DNA of 64,000 bases from Streptomyces umbrinus. GTDB taxonomy: Bacteria > Actinomycetota > Actinomycetes > Streptomycetales > Streptomycetaceae. Position numbers and translations under genes: made by a program. Location of the stretch: assembly GCF_030817415.1 (NCBI RefSeq), contig NZ_JAUSZI010000002.1, forward strand, positions 3,968,001 through 4,032,000, given 5' to 3'. The notes beneath the pieces are model-generated. The model was not told where the DNA came from. It saw nothing but the letters and a program-made list of their open reading frames with translations, and did no database searches. Positions 50,727-61,122 of this stretch are shown here, in pieces. Every line of letters starts with the position of its first letter. Position 1 is the first letter of the stretch.

Positions 50727-50760
50727 AACGACCTCGCCGTCATGCCTTGGGAGCCCCACC

Positions 50761-51888
<1,128 letters not shown>

Positions 51889-52019
51889 ATCCTGGTCCAG
51901 CGAGCGCCGGACAGTGAACCCTGGTCCGCGAGCGTCATGAAGTGACCCGGAGCACATCCGCCCAGGTCACCCCAGTCCCCCTGCATCAGCACTCCCCCGC
52001 GTACAGGAGAATTCAGGCC

Positions 52020-52397
52020 ATGAGCAACCCCCAGCAGCTGCGCTACAGCAAGGAGCACGAGTGGCTGTCGGGCGCCGAGGACGGCGTCTCGACGGTCGGC
52101 ATCACGGAGCACGCGGCCAACGCGCTCGGCGATGTCGTGTACGTCCAGCTCCCGGAGGTCGGTGACACGGTGACCGCGGGCGAGACCTGCGGCGAGCTGG
52201 AGTCGACCAAGTCCGTGAGCGATCTGTACTCGCCCGTCTCCGGTGAGATCACCGAGATCAACCAGGACGTCGTGGACGACCCCGCGCTGGTGAACACCGC
52301 CCCGTTCGAGGGTGGCTGGCTGTTCAAGGTACGGGTCGCGGAGGAGCCGAAGGACCTGCTCTCCGCGGACGAGTACACCGAATTCTCCGGCAGCTAA
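52020..52397 (+). CDS. gcvH: Glycine cleavage system H protein
   Basis: Lipoyl carrier protein, 125 residues from ATG 52020 (RBS AGGAGA). Lipoylated Lys64 lies in [34 protein letters not shown] is the family N-terminus. The open frame back to 51942 lacks support. Followed 13 bases later by glyA. Confidence 0.97.
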   Translation: MSNPQQLRYSKEHEWLSGAEDGVSTVGITEHAANALGDVVYVQLPEVGDTVTAGETCGELESTKSVSDLYSPVSGEITEINQDVVDDPALVNTAPFEGGWLFKVRVAEEPKDLLSADEYTEFSGS

Positions 52398-52410
52398 GGA
52401 CTCCTGACCG

Positions 52411-53688
<1,278 letters not shown>

Positions 53689-53703
53689 TCCCGTTTCACC
53701 GGC

Positions 53704-53735
53704 GCACCGCGCACACTGGGAGGTGTGCGCGGTGC
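53704..53735 (+). terminator. Terminator hairpin after glyA
   Basis: GCACCGCGCACAC (53704-53716) pairs with GTGTGCGCGGTGC (53723-53735), 15 bases after the glyA stop. So sdaA probably has an additional promoter. Confidence 0.75.
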
Positions 53736-53825
53736 CCCGCCCGCCCGACACCCACCACCACCGCCCCGGTCGCGGCGCTTCGCGCCTTTCGTTCTTCTGC
53801 ACCACCCCCGTTTTGAGGAGTTCCC

Positions 53826-55193
53826 GTGGCCATCTCGGTCTTCGACCTGTTCTCGATCGGCATCGGCCCGTCCAGCTCCCACACGGTCGGCCCGATGCGC
53901 GCCGCGCGGATGTTCGCCCGCCGGCTGCGCACCGAGGACGTCCTGTCCTCCGTGACCTCGGTACGCGCCGAGCTGTACGGCTCACTGGGCGCGACCGGAC
54001 ACGGCCACGGCACCCCCAAGGCGGTGCTGCTCGGCCTGGAGGGCGCCTCGCCGCGCACGGTGGACGTGGAGGGGGCCGACGACCGGGTGGAGGGCATCAA
54101 GTCCTCGGGGCGGATCAACCTGCTCGACGAGCACGAGATCGACTTCTCCTTCGACGACGATCTGGTCCTGCACCGCCGCAAGACACTGCCGTACCACGCC
54201 AACGGCATGACGCTCTGGGCGCACGACGCCTCGGGCGCCGAGCTGCTCTCGAAGACGTACTACTCAGTGGGCGGCGGGTTCGTCGTCGACGAGGACGCGG
54301 TGGGCGCGGACCGCATCAAGCTGGACGACACGGTCCTCAAGTACCCCTTCCGCACGGGCGACGAGCTGCTGCGCCTCACCCGCGAGACGGGCCTGTCGAT
54401 CTCCGCCCTGATGCTGGAGAACGAGCGGGCCTGGCGCACCGAGGACGAGATCCGCGAGGGGCTGCTCGCGATCTGGCGGGTGATGCAGGCGTGCGTCTCG
54501 CGCGGCATGTCCCGCGAGGGCATCCTGCCCGGCGGTCTCAGGGTCCGGCGCCGCGCGGCCATGTCGGCCCGCCAACTGCGCGCCGAGGGCGACCCGTTGG
54601 CCCACGCGATGGAGTGGATCACGCTGTACGCGATGGCGGTGAACGAGGAGAACGCGGCGGGCGGCCGCGTCGTGACCGCCCCGACGAACGGCGCGGCCGG
54701 CATCATCCCGGCGGTCCTGCACTACTACATCAACTTCGTGCCAGGCGCGGACGAGGACGGCGTGGTCCGCTTCATGCTCGCGGCCGGCGCGATCGGCATG
54801 CTCTTCAAGGAGAACGCCTCCATCTCCGGCGCCGAGGTCGGCTGCCAGGGCGAGGTCGGCTCGGCCTGCTCGATGGCGGCGGGCGCGCTGGCGGAGGTCC
54901 TCGGCGGCTCTCCCGAACAGGTCGAGAACGCCGCGGAGATCGGCATGGAACACAACCTCGGCCTCACCTGCGACCCGGTCGGCGGCCTCGTCCAGATCCC
55001 CTGCATCGAACGCAACGGCATGGCCGCGGTCAAGGCCGTCACGGCGGCCAGGATGGCCATGCGCGGCGACGGCTCCCACAAGGTGTCCCTCGACAAGGTC
55101 ATCAAGACGATGAAGGAAACGGGCGCGGACATGAGCGTCAAGTACAAGGAGACGGCACGGGGCGGGCTGGCTGTGAACATCATCGAGTGCTGA
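53826..55193 (+). CDS. sdaA: L-serine ammonia-lyase (iron-sulfur type, single chain)
   Basis: Converts serine to pyruvate and ammonia with a [4Fe-4S] cluster. 455 residues from GTG 53826 (RBS GAGGAG). N-terminal beta domain with [20 protein letters not shown]; cluster Cys residues lie in [15 protein letters not shown] and [27 protein letters not shown] is also typical. It completes glycine to serine to pyruvate flow. Confidence 0.96.
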   Translation: MAISVFDLFSIGIGPSSSHTVGPMRAARMFARRLRTEDVLSSVTSVRAELYGSLGATGHGHGTPKAVLLGLEGASPRTVDVEGADDRVEGIKSSGRINLLDEHEIDFSFDDDLVLHRRKTLPYHANGMTLWAHDASGAELLSKTYYSVGGGFVVDEDAVGADRIKLDDTVLKYPFRTGDELLRLTRETGLSISALMLENERAWRTEDEIREGLLAIWRVMQACVSRGMSREGILPGGLRVRRRAAMSARQLRAEGDPLAHAMEWITLYAMAVNEENAAGGRVVTAPTNGAAGIIPAVLHYYINFVPGADEDGVVRFMLAAGAIGMLFKENASISGAEVGCQGEVGSACSMAAGALAEVLGGSPEQVENAAEIGMEHNLGLTCDPVGGLVQIPCIERNGMAAVKAVTAARMAMRGDGSHKVSLDKVIKTMKETGADMSVKYKETARGGLAVNIIEC

Positions 55194-55284
55194 GGGTGGG
55201 ACGGGCGAAGTGGGGGAAGAGCAAAGGAAGTTGTCCCCCACAGGCAACACCGGCACCCGTCCCCCCACCGCACGGAGGAACCAC

Positions 55285-55842
55285 ATGCTGCGCGGCATCG
55301 ATGTCAGCGCCTACCAGTCGTCCTCGTACAGCACCGAAGGCGTGTCCTTCGTCTTCGTCAAGGCCACCGAGGGCCGCACGTACGTCAATCCGAAGCTGAG
55401 CGCGCAGACGAAACGGGCCCGTGACGCCGGCTGCGTCGTCGGCTTCTACCACTTCCTCTGGCCGGGCAACCTCACGGCCCAGGCCGAGTACTTCGTCGGC
55501 AAGGCCCCCGAAAAGGCCGGCGACATCCTCGCCGTCGACTGGGAGACAACAGGCGACGGCACCCACGCGTCCAACGCCGAAAAGGACCGCTTCATCCGCA
55601 AGGTGAAGGAACTCCGACCGAACAACCGGGTCGTTCTCTACGCGAACAGGAACTACTGGTTGAACGTCGACGACACCTCGTACGCAGGTGACGGTCTATG
55701 GATCGCCGACTACGTCACGGCGGGCAAACCGCGGATCCAGGCCAAGTGGCGCTTTCACCAGTACACCGACGATCCGCTGGACAAGAACGTGGCGGACTTC
55801 TCCAGCAAGGCCGCTCTGCGCGAATGGGCCGAGAACGCCTGA
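55285..55842 (+). CDS. GH25 muramidase (lysozyme-type)
   Basis: 185-residue glycoside hydrolase family 25 catalytic domain from ATG 55285 (RBS GGAGGA): catalytic Asp/Glu in LAVDWETTG (Asp85-x-Glu87), N-terminal RGIDVSAYQ, VKATEGRTYVNP, YHFLWPGNLTAQAEYF, and LWIADYVTAGKPRI. No signal peptide or cell-wall repeats, so it is like a phage lysin or relies on another export route. Its end overlaps the antisense end of the endonuclease-VII-like ORF. Confidence 0.9.
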   Translation: MLRGIDVSAYQSSSYSTEGVSFVFVKATEGRTYVNPKLSAQTKRARDAGCVVGFYHFLWPGNLTAQAEYFVGKAPEKAGDILAVDWETTGDGTHASNAEKDRFIRKVKELRPNNRVVLYANRNYWLNVDDTSYAGDGLWIADYVTAGKPRIQAKWRFHQYTDDPLDKNVADFSSKAALREWAENA

Positions 55843-56147
55843 CGCATCCAGCGGACGGACAGGACCAGTTCTGCGCGAAGCCGCTTCGCCGGCGGGTCGG
55901 CGAGGTACTCGTTGAGCAGATCGAAGGTACGAAGCTCGGGCGGGAGAGCTTCGTACCACCCAAGGCCATGCATGTTGCAGTTGTTGCAGACGAGCCCTCG
56001 CACGCAGTCACCGCAACTGCCGGAGCCGGGGCAACAAGCGTGGTCGTGATCAATATCCATGGCTCTGCCGCCTGTGTGAGCTCTTGCGCAAACGGCACAA
56101 CTACCCTGTTGGAGCCTCAGGAGTTGATCGACGAATCCTCTGGTCAC
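55755..56147 (-). CDS. Endonuclease-VII-like (HNH-type) C-terminal part
   Basis: 130 residues from GTG 56147, overlapping the preceding ORF stop by 4 bases (GTGA). Core of the recombination endonuclease VII family: LLRLQQGSCAVCARA (Cys17, Cys20), DIDHDHACC, and VRGLVCNNCNMHGLG (Cys54, Cys57). The VTRGFVDQLLRLQQGSCAVC start aligns with the typical middle of full-length members, so it is probably the second half of one gene after a frameshift. The last 29 codons are antisense to the GH25 gene. Confidence 0.72.
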   Translation of the reverse strand: MTRGFVDQLLRLQQGSCAVCARAHTGGRAMDIDHDHACCPGSGSCGDCVRGLVCNNCNMHGLGWYEALPPELRTFDLLNEYLADPPAKRLRAELVLSVRWMRQAFSAHSRRAALLEKSATFLSSGSSVYW

Positions 56148-56735
56148 GTGTACTGGCCGAGGCGGACGCGCTCGGCATTGCACGGTCTGCAGTACGGTCG
56201 CGGTGCTCCCGAAGCGTTGAGGATCGAATACTCCGCCAGCGGCTTGTCCTCACCGCATCCGAGACATTCGACGATTCCACGCTCGACCATCTCGCGGAAG
56301 GCACCGTTTCCCCGCTTCTTCCGTAGCGGTGAAAGCGGCTGCCCCTTGGTTCTCTGCTGGTAGTGAGCGCAACACAGTCCTCTGGCGGAAACCGCTCTGC
56401 CGCATCCGCCGAACTCACACAACCGGATATCGGCGACTGCCCGTCCAACGTTGATCGGAGCCAGCCCTCTCCCCCTCCGATGCTGCATGCAGTGGGTTCT
56501 GCACAATCCCTTCGTGAGCGGAAACCGTTCGGAAGACCGGCCGCAGGCCCAGCCGTTCCCACTCGCTTCGCAGCCTCTCGTTCAAGCCCCCGGTCGAACA
56601 GTTCGGTTGACGTACCATCCGATCAACGGGGAAGTCGAACAGGCGTAACGCGCCCGTCCGTCGGAATTGGAGATTCCACGGGCCTCGTCGAGGGGTATCG
56701 GACAGCAAGCGTGAGGAAGAGGGGAGCTTCACAGC
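55843..56735. other. Lower-GC islet with endonuclease-VII-like ORFs
   Basis: Between the GH25 and MOSC genes the sequence is visibly poorer in GC than its surroundings (more ATT/CAA/TGA triplets, irregular third positions). It contains the two endonuclease-VII-like ORFs on the minus strand. Nothing else is supported in 56489-56735; open frames there look random. Confidence 0.5.
56144..56488 (-). CDS. Endonuclease-VII-like N-terminal part (zinc-ribbon)
   Basis: 114 residues from ATG 56488 (TTG 56506 possible): CEFGGCGRAVSARGLCCAHY is the start usual for HNH/endonuclease VII proteins of actinophages, followed by VECLGCGEDKPLAEYSILNA, and RPYCRPCNAERVRLGQYT. It stops at TGA 56146-56144 exactly where the second half begins. 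Together with the next ORF the two cover a normal full-length protein. It may be a decaying phage or mobile gene. Confidence 0.68.
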   Translation of the reverse strand: MQHRRGRGLAPINVGRAVADIRLCEFGGCGRAVSARGLCCAHYQQRTKGQPLSPLRKKRGNGAFREMVERGIVECLGCGEDKPLAEYSILNASGAPRPYCRPCNAERVRLGQYT

Positions 56736-57278
56736 ATGGGTGGGAGTGTCGCTGCAGTCAGCAGCAGCGGTAAGTATTCGTTCTCCAAGCCGAATCGGGA
56801 CGGTATTACGTTGCTTGCCGGGCTCGGGGTGGAGGGGGATGTGCATGCCGGGGTGACGGTGAAGCATCGGTTCCGGATGGAGAAGGATCCTTCTCAGGTC
56901 AATCTGCGGCAGGTGCACCTCATTCACGAGGAGTTGTTCGACGAGGTGCGGGAGGCCGGGTTCGAGGTCGCGGCCGGGCAGCTCGGCGAGAACGTCACCA
57001 CCCGGGGGATCGATCTGCTGGGGCTGCCGGCCGGGACACTGCTGCGCGTCGGGGACGAGGCCGTCGTCGAGGTCACCGGGCTGCGGAATCCCTGTGCGCA
57101 GATCGACGGGTTCCAGAAGGGGCTGATGAAGCAGGTCGTCTGGCGGGACGAGGAAGGGAGCGTCCGGTTCCGGGCCGGGATCATGAGTGTCGTCGTCACG
57201 GGTGGCGTGGTGCGGCCCGGTGACCCGGTCGAGGTCGAGTTGCCGGACGGGCCGCACAGGCCCCTGGAGATCGTCTGA
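56736..57278 (+). CDS. MOSC-domain protein
   Basis: 180 residues; MOSC domains occur in molybdenum-cofactor sulfurases and in YiiM/YuaD-like proteins. GVEGDVHAGVTVKHRFR, LRQVHLIHEELFDEVREAGF, GQLGENVTTRGIDLLGLPAG and VTGLRNPCAQIDGFQKGLMK (conserved Cys in RNPCAQID) are typical. Probable molybdenum/sulfur-related or amine-detoxifying role, not shown. Confidence 0.88.
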   Translation: MGGSVAAVSSSGKYSFSKPNRDGITLLAGLGVEGDVHAGVTVKHRFRMEKDPSQVNLRQVHLIHEELFDEVREAGFEVAAGQLGENVTTRGIDLLGLPAGTLLRVGDEAVVEVTGLRNPCAQIDGFQKGLMKQVVWRDEEGSVRFRAGIMSVVVTGGVVRPGDPVEVELPDGPHRPLEIV

Positions 57279-57331
57279 GCGGGGCGCCGGAGTGCTGCCG
57301 TCGTAGCCCTACACCCGGAACGCCATAGCCC

Positions 57332-57994
57332 CTACGCCCGGAAGTCAGCCGAGCGCTCCCGCGGTGCCTCCGCCAGGGCCTTGGTCACCGCGTCCACGCC
57401 TTCCTGGAGGCCGTAGACCGGGGTGCCGGGCTGCTGGCGCCAGGAGTCGTCGAGGGAGCCCGCGTCGACCGTGTCGAAGCCGAGTTCGTCGATGAGGTCG
57501 CGGACGACCTGCTTGGCGGACGCGTCGTCGGCGGCCACCGGGAGGGCGATGCGGTCCGGGGCTCCGGCGGGGCGGTGGCGGTCGAGGAGGTCCTGGGCGT
57601 ACGTGCCGTTGAAGGCCTTGACGACCGTGTGGCCGAGTTGCCGGGCCGTCCAGCGGCTCTCCGTCAGGCCCTCGTCCTCGATCCCGGCGATCTTGCCGTC
57701 CCGCTGCCGCGGGTAGTAGTTGCCGGTGTCGACGACGACGGCTCCGTCGGCGGCCTCGTCGAAGAGCCCGGACGGCAGGCCCGGGACCGCCTTCAGGGGG
57801 ACCGTGACGACGACGAGTTCGGCGCCGCGTGCCGCCTCCTCGACCGGGACGGGCGTCGCACCCGTCTCCTCGGCCAGTGCGGTGAGGGTCGCCGGACCTC
57901 GGGAGTTGGCGACGGAGACGTCGTGGCCGAGGGCCGTGAGCCGCCGGGTGAGGTTGCCGCCGATGTTGCCCGCTCCGATGATGCCGATCTTCAT
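57332..57994 (-). CDS. NADPH:F420 oxidoreductase-like (Fno/NpdG family) protein
   Basis: 220 residues from ATG 57994: MKIGIIGAGNIGGNLTRRLT is the NADP-binding Rossmann start, NSRGPATL and VVVDTGNYYPRQRDGK with KAFNGTYAQDLLDRHRP are typical of this oxidoreductase family. F420 use is possible but the F420 site is not certain; the family also includes NAD(P)-binding proteins of unknown substrate. Confidence 0.82.
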   Translation of the reverse strand: MKIGIIGAGNIGGNLTRRLTALGHDVSVANSRGPATLTALAEETGATPVPVEEAARGAELVVVTVPLKAVPGLPSGLFDEAADGAVVVDTGNYYPRQRDGKIAGIEDEGLTESRWTARQLGHTVVKAFNGTYAQDLLDRHRPAGAPDRIALPVAADDASAKQVVRDLIDELGFDTVDAGSLDDSWRQQPGTPVYGLQEGVDAVTKALAEAPRERSADFRA

Positions 57995-58160
57995 GACTCG
58001 CGCGTCCTTCCGGGGGTCGATGACTCCGATGTGGAGCACCAACCTCCGGGGCAAGCGGGCTATTCCGGGCCATCACCCGAAAGGCCGCACAGCGTTTCGA
58101 ACGTCCGGAAACCGCTGTCCCGACCATCGCATGGGACAGCGGTCACGCACCGCATGACGA

Positions 58161-58194
58161 AGGGGCGCCCCGCCCGTCCGGCGGGAGCGCCCCT
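58161..58194 (-). terminator. Terminator hairpin after the EF-hand gene
   Basis: AGGGGCGC (58161-58168) pairs with GCGCCCCT (58187-58194), with inner CCGCC/GGCGG, 19 bases past the stop. Confidence 0.7.
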
Positions 58195-58212
58195 CGCGAT
58201 TCTCGCGTTCGG

Positions 58213-58425
58213 CTACTTGTTCAGGTGCGACCAGAACTCGTCGAACGACAGCAGCTTGTCGCCGTTGAGGTCCTGGGAGGCGATCACGGCCTCGGCCACC
58301 GACTCGGTGACGTTCCAGTCGCCGCCCTGGGCCAGGGCCTTCTTGAACTCGGCGGCGGTGACGTAGCCGTCCCCGTCCACGTCGATGCGCTCGAACGCCT
58401 TGCGTGCTTCCTCGATGTCCGCCAC
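58213..58425 (-). CDS. Small EF-hand calcium-binding protein
   Basis: 70 residues from GTG 58425. Two canonical EF-hand loops: D15-V-D-G-D-G-Y-V-T-A-A-E26 and D52-L-N-G-D-K-L-L-S-F-D-E63. A compact cytosolic calcium sensor or buffer of the type described in Streptomyces (Cab proteins, linked to spore germination and aerial growth). Which Cab member it is cannot be decided. Confidence 0.93.
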   Translation of the reverse strand: MADIEEARKAFERIDVDGDGYVTAAEFKKALAQGGDWNVTESVAEAVIASQDLNGDKLLSFDEFWSHLNK

Positions 58426-58467
58426 CGGACCCGCCCCTTCTGATGTGCCGTACTTACCGAGGTCAGA

Positions 58468-59382
58468 TTAGCTGCCGAGCTGAGCGTGGAGCGCGGCGAC
58501 CACCCACGCGAACGCCTCCCGGTGCGTGGGCAGCGGCTCGGTCCCCCGTACAAGTGCCAGCAGTTCCCGGAAGCGGGCGAGTTCGGTCTGGCTCGCCGAC
58601 GTCATGCGCTCCAGTACGGCGGCCCTGTCGGCGGCGCCGAGCACCTCGGTCAGGACCGTGGCGGCCTCCGGGGCGTCCGGCGCGAGGCCCCGCTCCCGTG
58701 CCTCACCGGCCAGCTGCACCAGGCGGCTCATCAGCCACAGGGACGTACCGGCCGGCACGTCGGGCCCCCGGTCCGCGGCGTTGAACTCGACCATCCTCCG
58801 CATCCGCGCGCGAAAGCCCGCGTCCTGCAGCAGCTCGGCGAGCTCGACCCACGCGTCCACCTGCGCGGTCGTGGGGTCGTCGGGCAGGTCGGGCACGCCG
58901 AAGCGCAGCCGGGTGCGGATGTCGGGGTCCGCGGTGTCGAGGCCGTCGAAGGTCTCCGCCATGAAGTCGTCGACGATGTGCTTGCGCTCCGCGGCCGACA
59001 GCCGCGCCAGTCTGTTCATGAGGGTCGTCTCCTCCGCGGTCGAGCCGCGTCGCGCCACGGTCGACAGCACCGCCCGGGTCACCTTGAGCGACCGGATCTG
59101 CGCGTCGAGGGCCGCCACATGCGTGGCCGCCACCTCCGCGACCGTCGTCTCGCCGGCCACCACCCGGCGTACGTCGTCCAGGCCGAGGCCCAGTTCCCGC
59201 AGCGTACGGATGAGTTCGAGGCGGGCCACGGACCCGGCGTCGTACAGCCGGTAGCCGCCCCCGGAGCGGGTCACGGGCGGCAGGGCGCCCGCGTCCGACC
59301 AGTAGCGGATGGTGCGCACCGGCAGTCCGGTGCTCCGGGAGAGCTGCCCGATGGTGAGCAGCCCGGTGCCGTCGTCGATCAT
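58468..59382 (-). CDS. MerR-family transcriptional regulator
   Basis: 304 residues: N-terminal winged HTH (LTIGQLSRSTGLPVRTIRYW, GGGYRLYDAGSVARLELIRT), a coiled dimerisation helix, then a long C-terminal effector domain (about 190 residues) with no metal-site Cys. Probably responds to an organic ligand. No obvious target gene; it is divergent from the GNAT gene with 26 bases between starts. Confidence 0.9.
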   Translation of the reverse strand: MIDDGTGLLTIGQLSRSTGLPVRTIRYWSDAGALPPVTRSGGGYRLYDAGSVARLELIRTLRELGLGLDDVRRVVAGETTVAEVAATHVAALDAQIRSLKVTRAVLSTVARRGSTAEETTLMNRLARLSAAERKHIVDDFMAETFDGLDTADPDIRTRLRFGVPDLPDDPTTAQVDAWVELAELLQDAGFRARMRRMVEFNAADRGPDVPAGTSLWLMSRLVQLAGEARERGLAPDAPEAATVLTEVLGAADRAAVLERMTSASQTELARFRELLALVRGTEPLPTHREAFAWVVAALHAQLGS

Positions 59383-59408
59383 GGGGTGGAGTCTGGGCCT
59401 TCCAGTGG

Positions 59409-60086
59409 GTGGAGACTCAAGCGATGGGCGAGGGAAGGGGCGGCGCGGTGGCCGGCACTCTGCGGGACATTCTCGACGCGGCGGCGCGAGGAGTCTTCCC
59501 GCCGCCGGACGGCGGTACGACGGTCGTGCCGCAGCACGCCCACCGGGATGCCGGGGTCATCGCCTTCACCGCGCACTCCGTCGTCTTCACCGACGAGGGG
59601 GAGGGCTGGGTCCGCGAAACGCTGGCCGCCGCCGACTGCGATCCGCTCGCCGCGACGATGAACCCGCGGTTCCTGGCGGCGTTCATGGAGCGTACGGGGC
59701 GTACGACGGACACGATCGACCTGCTGACGGTCGCGGCGCCGCTGCCGGGCCCGCCGCCGCTGGGGCTGACGGAACTCGACGATCCCGGTCATCCACGGGT
59801 CGCCCGGGCCCGCAAGCGGCGGGACGACGTGCGGGTGTGGGCCGCCGACGGGGGCGTACTCGTCCTGGGGCGTGGGGTCGCGGGGCGGCTGGAGGCCGCG
59901 ATCGAGGTGGCCGAGGGGGTACGGCACCGGGGTCTGGGGCGTGCGCTCGCCGTGGCCGCCCGGCATCTGGGCGGGGGTGAGCCGGTCTGGGCGCAGCAGG
60001 CCGCCGGGAACGCCCGCAGCGTACGGGCCTTCCAGGCGGCCGGGTTCCGCCCGGTCGGGGCGGAGGCACTGCTGATCGCCCGCTAG
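59409..60086 (+). CDS. GNAT acetyltransferase
   Basis: 225 residues (GTG 59409; ATG 59424 also possible). The C-terminal GNAT core reads VAEGVRHRGLGRALAVAARH, QQAAGNARSVRAFQAAGFRPV. The N-terminal half (RDILDAAARGVFPPPDGGTTVVP) is a divergent extension. Substrate unknown; it may be controlled by the divergent MerR regulator. Confidence 0.85.
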   Translation: METQAMGEGRGGAVAGTLRDILDAAARGVFPPPDGGTTVVPQHAHRDAGVIAFTAHSVVFTDEGEGWVRETLAAADCDPLAATMNPRFLAAFMERTGRTTDTIDLLTVAAPLPGPPPLGLTELDDPGHPRVARARKRRDDVRVWAADGGVLVLGRGVAGRLEAAIEVAEGVRHRGLGRALAVAARHLGGGEPVWAQQAAGNARSVRAFQAAGFRPVGAEALLIAR

Positions 60087-60126
60087 GGAGCGAGCGGCGA
60101 GTCGGTGTCGGGCCGGAGGCCGGGGC

Positions 60127-60759
60127 TCAGTGCCAGGGCTCGTAGTACGGGTTGCTCTCGCAGTCGCTCATGATCTCGGTCTTGGTCTTCTTGTCGACCG
60201 GGCAGACGCCGATGATGTACTTCCGCGCGATACCGCCGGGGAAGGCGACCTCGACCTGGTCGGCCCACTTGTGAGTGTCGCCGATGGTCTTGTTGACGTC
60301 CACACCGCCGGGGGCGTCGATGTAGTAGTTGTAGCCGCTCTTCCACCACGTCTTGTAGAGGTCGTGGTCGTAGGTCGTGGAGACGTACGGGGAGGGCTGG
60401 TTGACCAGGACGTACCGCTCGATGTCGTACTGGCCGTTGATGACGTCCCGCGGGTGGAGGCCCTGCTCGAAGACGACCGAGGGGCCGCGACCGTCGCTGC
60501 GGTAGAGCGTGCCGCAGGTCTTGCGCCAGACCGGCTCGGGCGTGATGCGGTCGACCTCCACGCGGTGGTCCGCGGCGGCGTGGACCGGGTCGGCGAACTG
60601 GGGACAGGTGGGGGCGGCGGCCTTCGCGGCGAAGGCCGTGGGTGCCTTCGTCGTGGTGTCGGCGGGGAGCGTCGCCGCGGACGTCGCGAAGACGGCCGAG
60701 AGGGACAGGACGACGGCGGCGGCCCGCCGCCGCAGGCGAGTTGTGATCATGAGGAGCAC
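60127..60759 (-). CDS. Secreted ADP-ribosyltransferase (ScARP/Scabin-type)
   Basis: 210 residues with signal peptide (RRRAAAVVLSLSAVFATSAA). R-S-E/Q-x-E ADP-ribosyltransferase layout: Arg87 in GTLYRSDGRGP, S127-T-T in YVSTTYD, and Q168-V-E170 in DQVEVAFPGG. The family includes S. coelicolor ScARP (SCO5461) and S. scabies Scabin, which modify guanine bases of DNA/nucleosides (pierisin-like). Substrate here is inferred. Position in the chromosome also fits ScARP. No immunity protein gene is adjacent. Confidence 0.9.
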   Translation of the reverse strand: MLLMITTRLRRRAAAVVLSLSAVFATSAATLPADTTTKAPTAFAAKAAAPTCPQFADPVHAAADHRVEVDRITPEPVWRKTCGTLYRSDGRGPSVVFEQGLHPRDVINGQYDIERYVLVNQPSPYVSTTYDHDLYKTWWKSGYNYYIDAPGGVDVNKTIGDTHKWADQVEVAFPGGIARKYIIGVCPVDKKTKTEIMSDCESNPYYEPWH

Positions 60760-60884
60760 GATCTCGGTTCTGCGGGGGCGGGCCGTGGATCTTCACTCGT
60801 ACGGCGGCGTGCCGCCGACGGGCGTTGCCTCGGCCGTCTCAGCGTCGTTGGTTTCGCCCCCGCCCCCCTACCCATTCCCGTCCC

Positions 60885-60903
60885 CTGGGGGCTCCGCCCC
60901 CAG
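60885..60903. repeat. CTGGGGGC-N3-GCCCCCAG palindrome, second copy
   Basis: Same 8-bp stem as 20283-20301, with loop TCC; intergenic. Confidence 0.65.
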
Positions 60904-61004
60904 CCCCCCGTATCGCGCTGCCGCGCTCGTCCTCAAACGCCGGACGGGCTGGGGGGTGTGGGGGTTTGCGGAGTGGGATGCGTGCGGGTTCGTTGTGGCT
61001 GGTC

Positions 61005-61047
61005 GCGCAGTTCCCCGCGCCCCTGAAAGGGGCGCGGGGAACTGCGC
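61005..61047 (-). terminator. Perfect 20-bp palindrome, probable terminator of the anti-sigma-type ATPase gene
   Basis: Arms 61005-61024 and 61028-61047 (GAA loop; arm GCGCAGTTCCCCGCGCCCCT) lie 76 bases past the minus-strand gene. It is the longest copy of the dispersed GCGCGGGGAACTGCGC element. Confidence 0.7.
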
Positions 61048-61122
61048 AGTCTTTCGGGGGGGGCGGGGGCGGAGCCTCTGAGTAAGTGACGGGAATGGGT
61101 AAGGGCGGCGGGGGCGAAAACC

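Larger units (their letters stand above)
60760..61122. other. Intergenic region rich in palindromes
   Basis: No gene is supported. It contains a CTGGGGGC-TCC-GCCCCCAG palindrome (60885-60903) and a 20-bp perfect inverted repeat (61005-61047). It is the promoter region of the ADP-ribosyltransferase gene and terminator region of the ATPase gene. Confidence 0.6.

Noticed and set aside
56144-56183. Start of the second endonuclease VII half at GTG 56183
   Set aside because: It would add 12 residues of Arg/Pro-rich sequence with no family likeness; GTG 56147 coincides with the stop overlap and with the conserved segment.
56415-57257. Minus-strand 280-codon frame opposite the MOSC gene
   Set aside because: The plus-strand MOSC gene is clear; this frame has no recognisable motif, though its last part overlaps the endonuclease VII islet.
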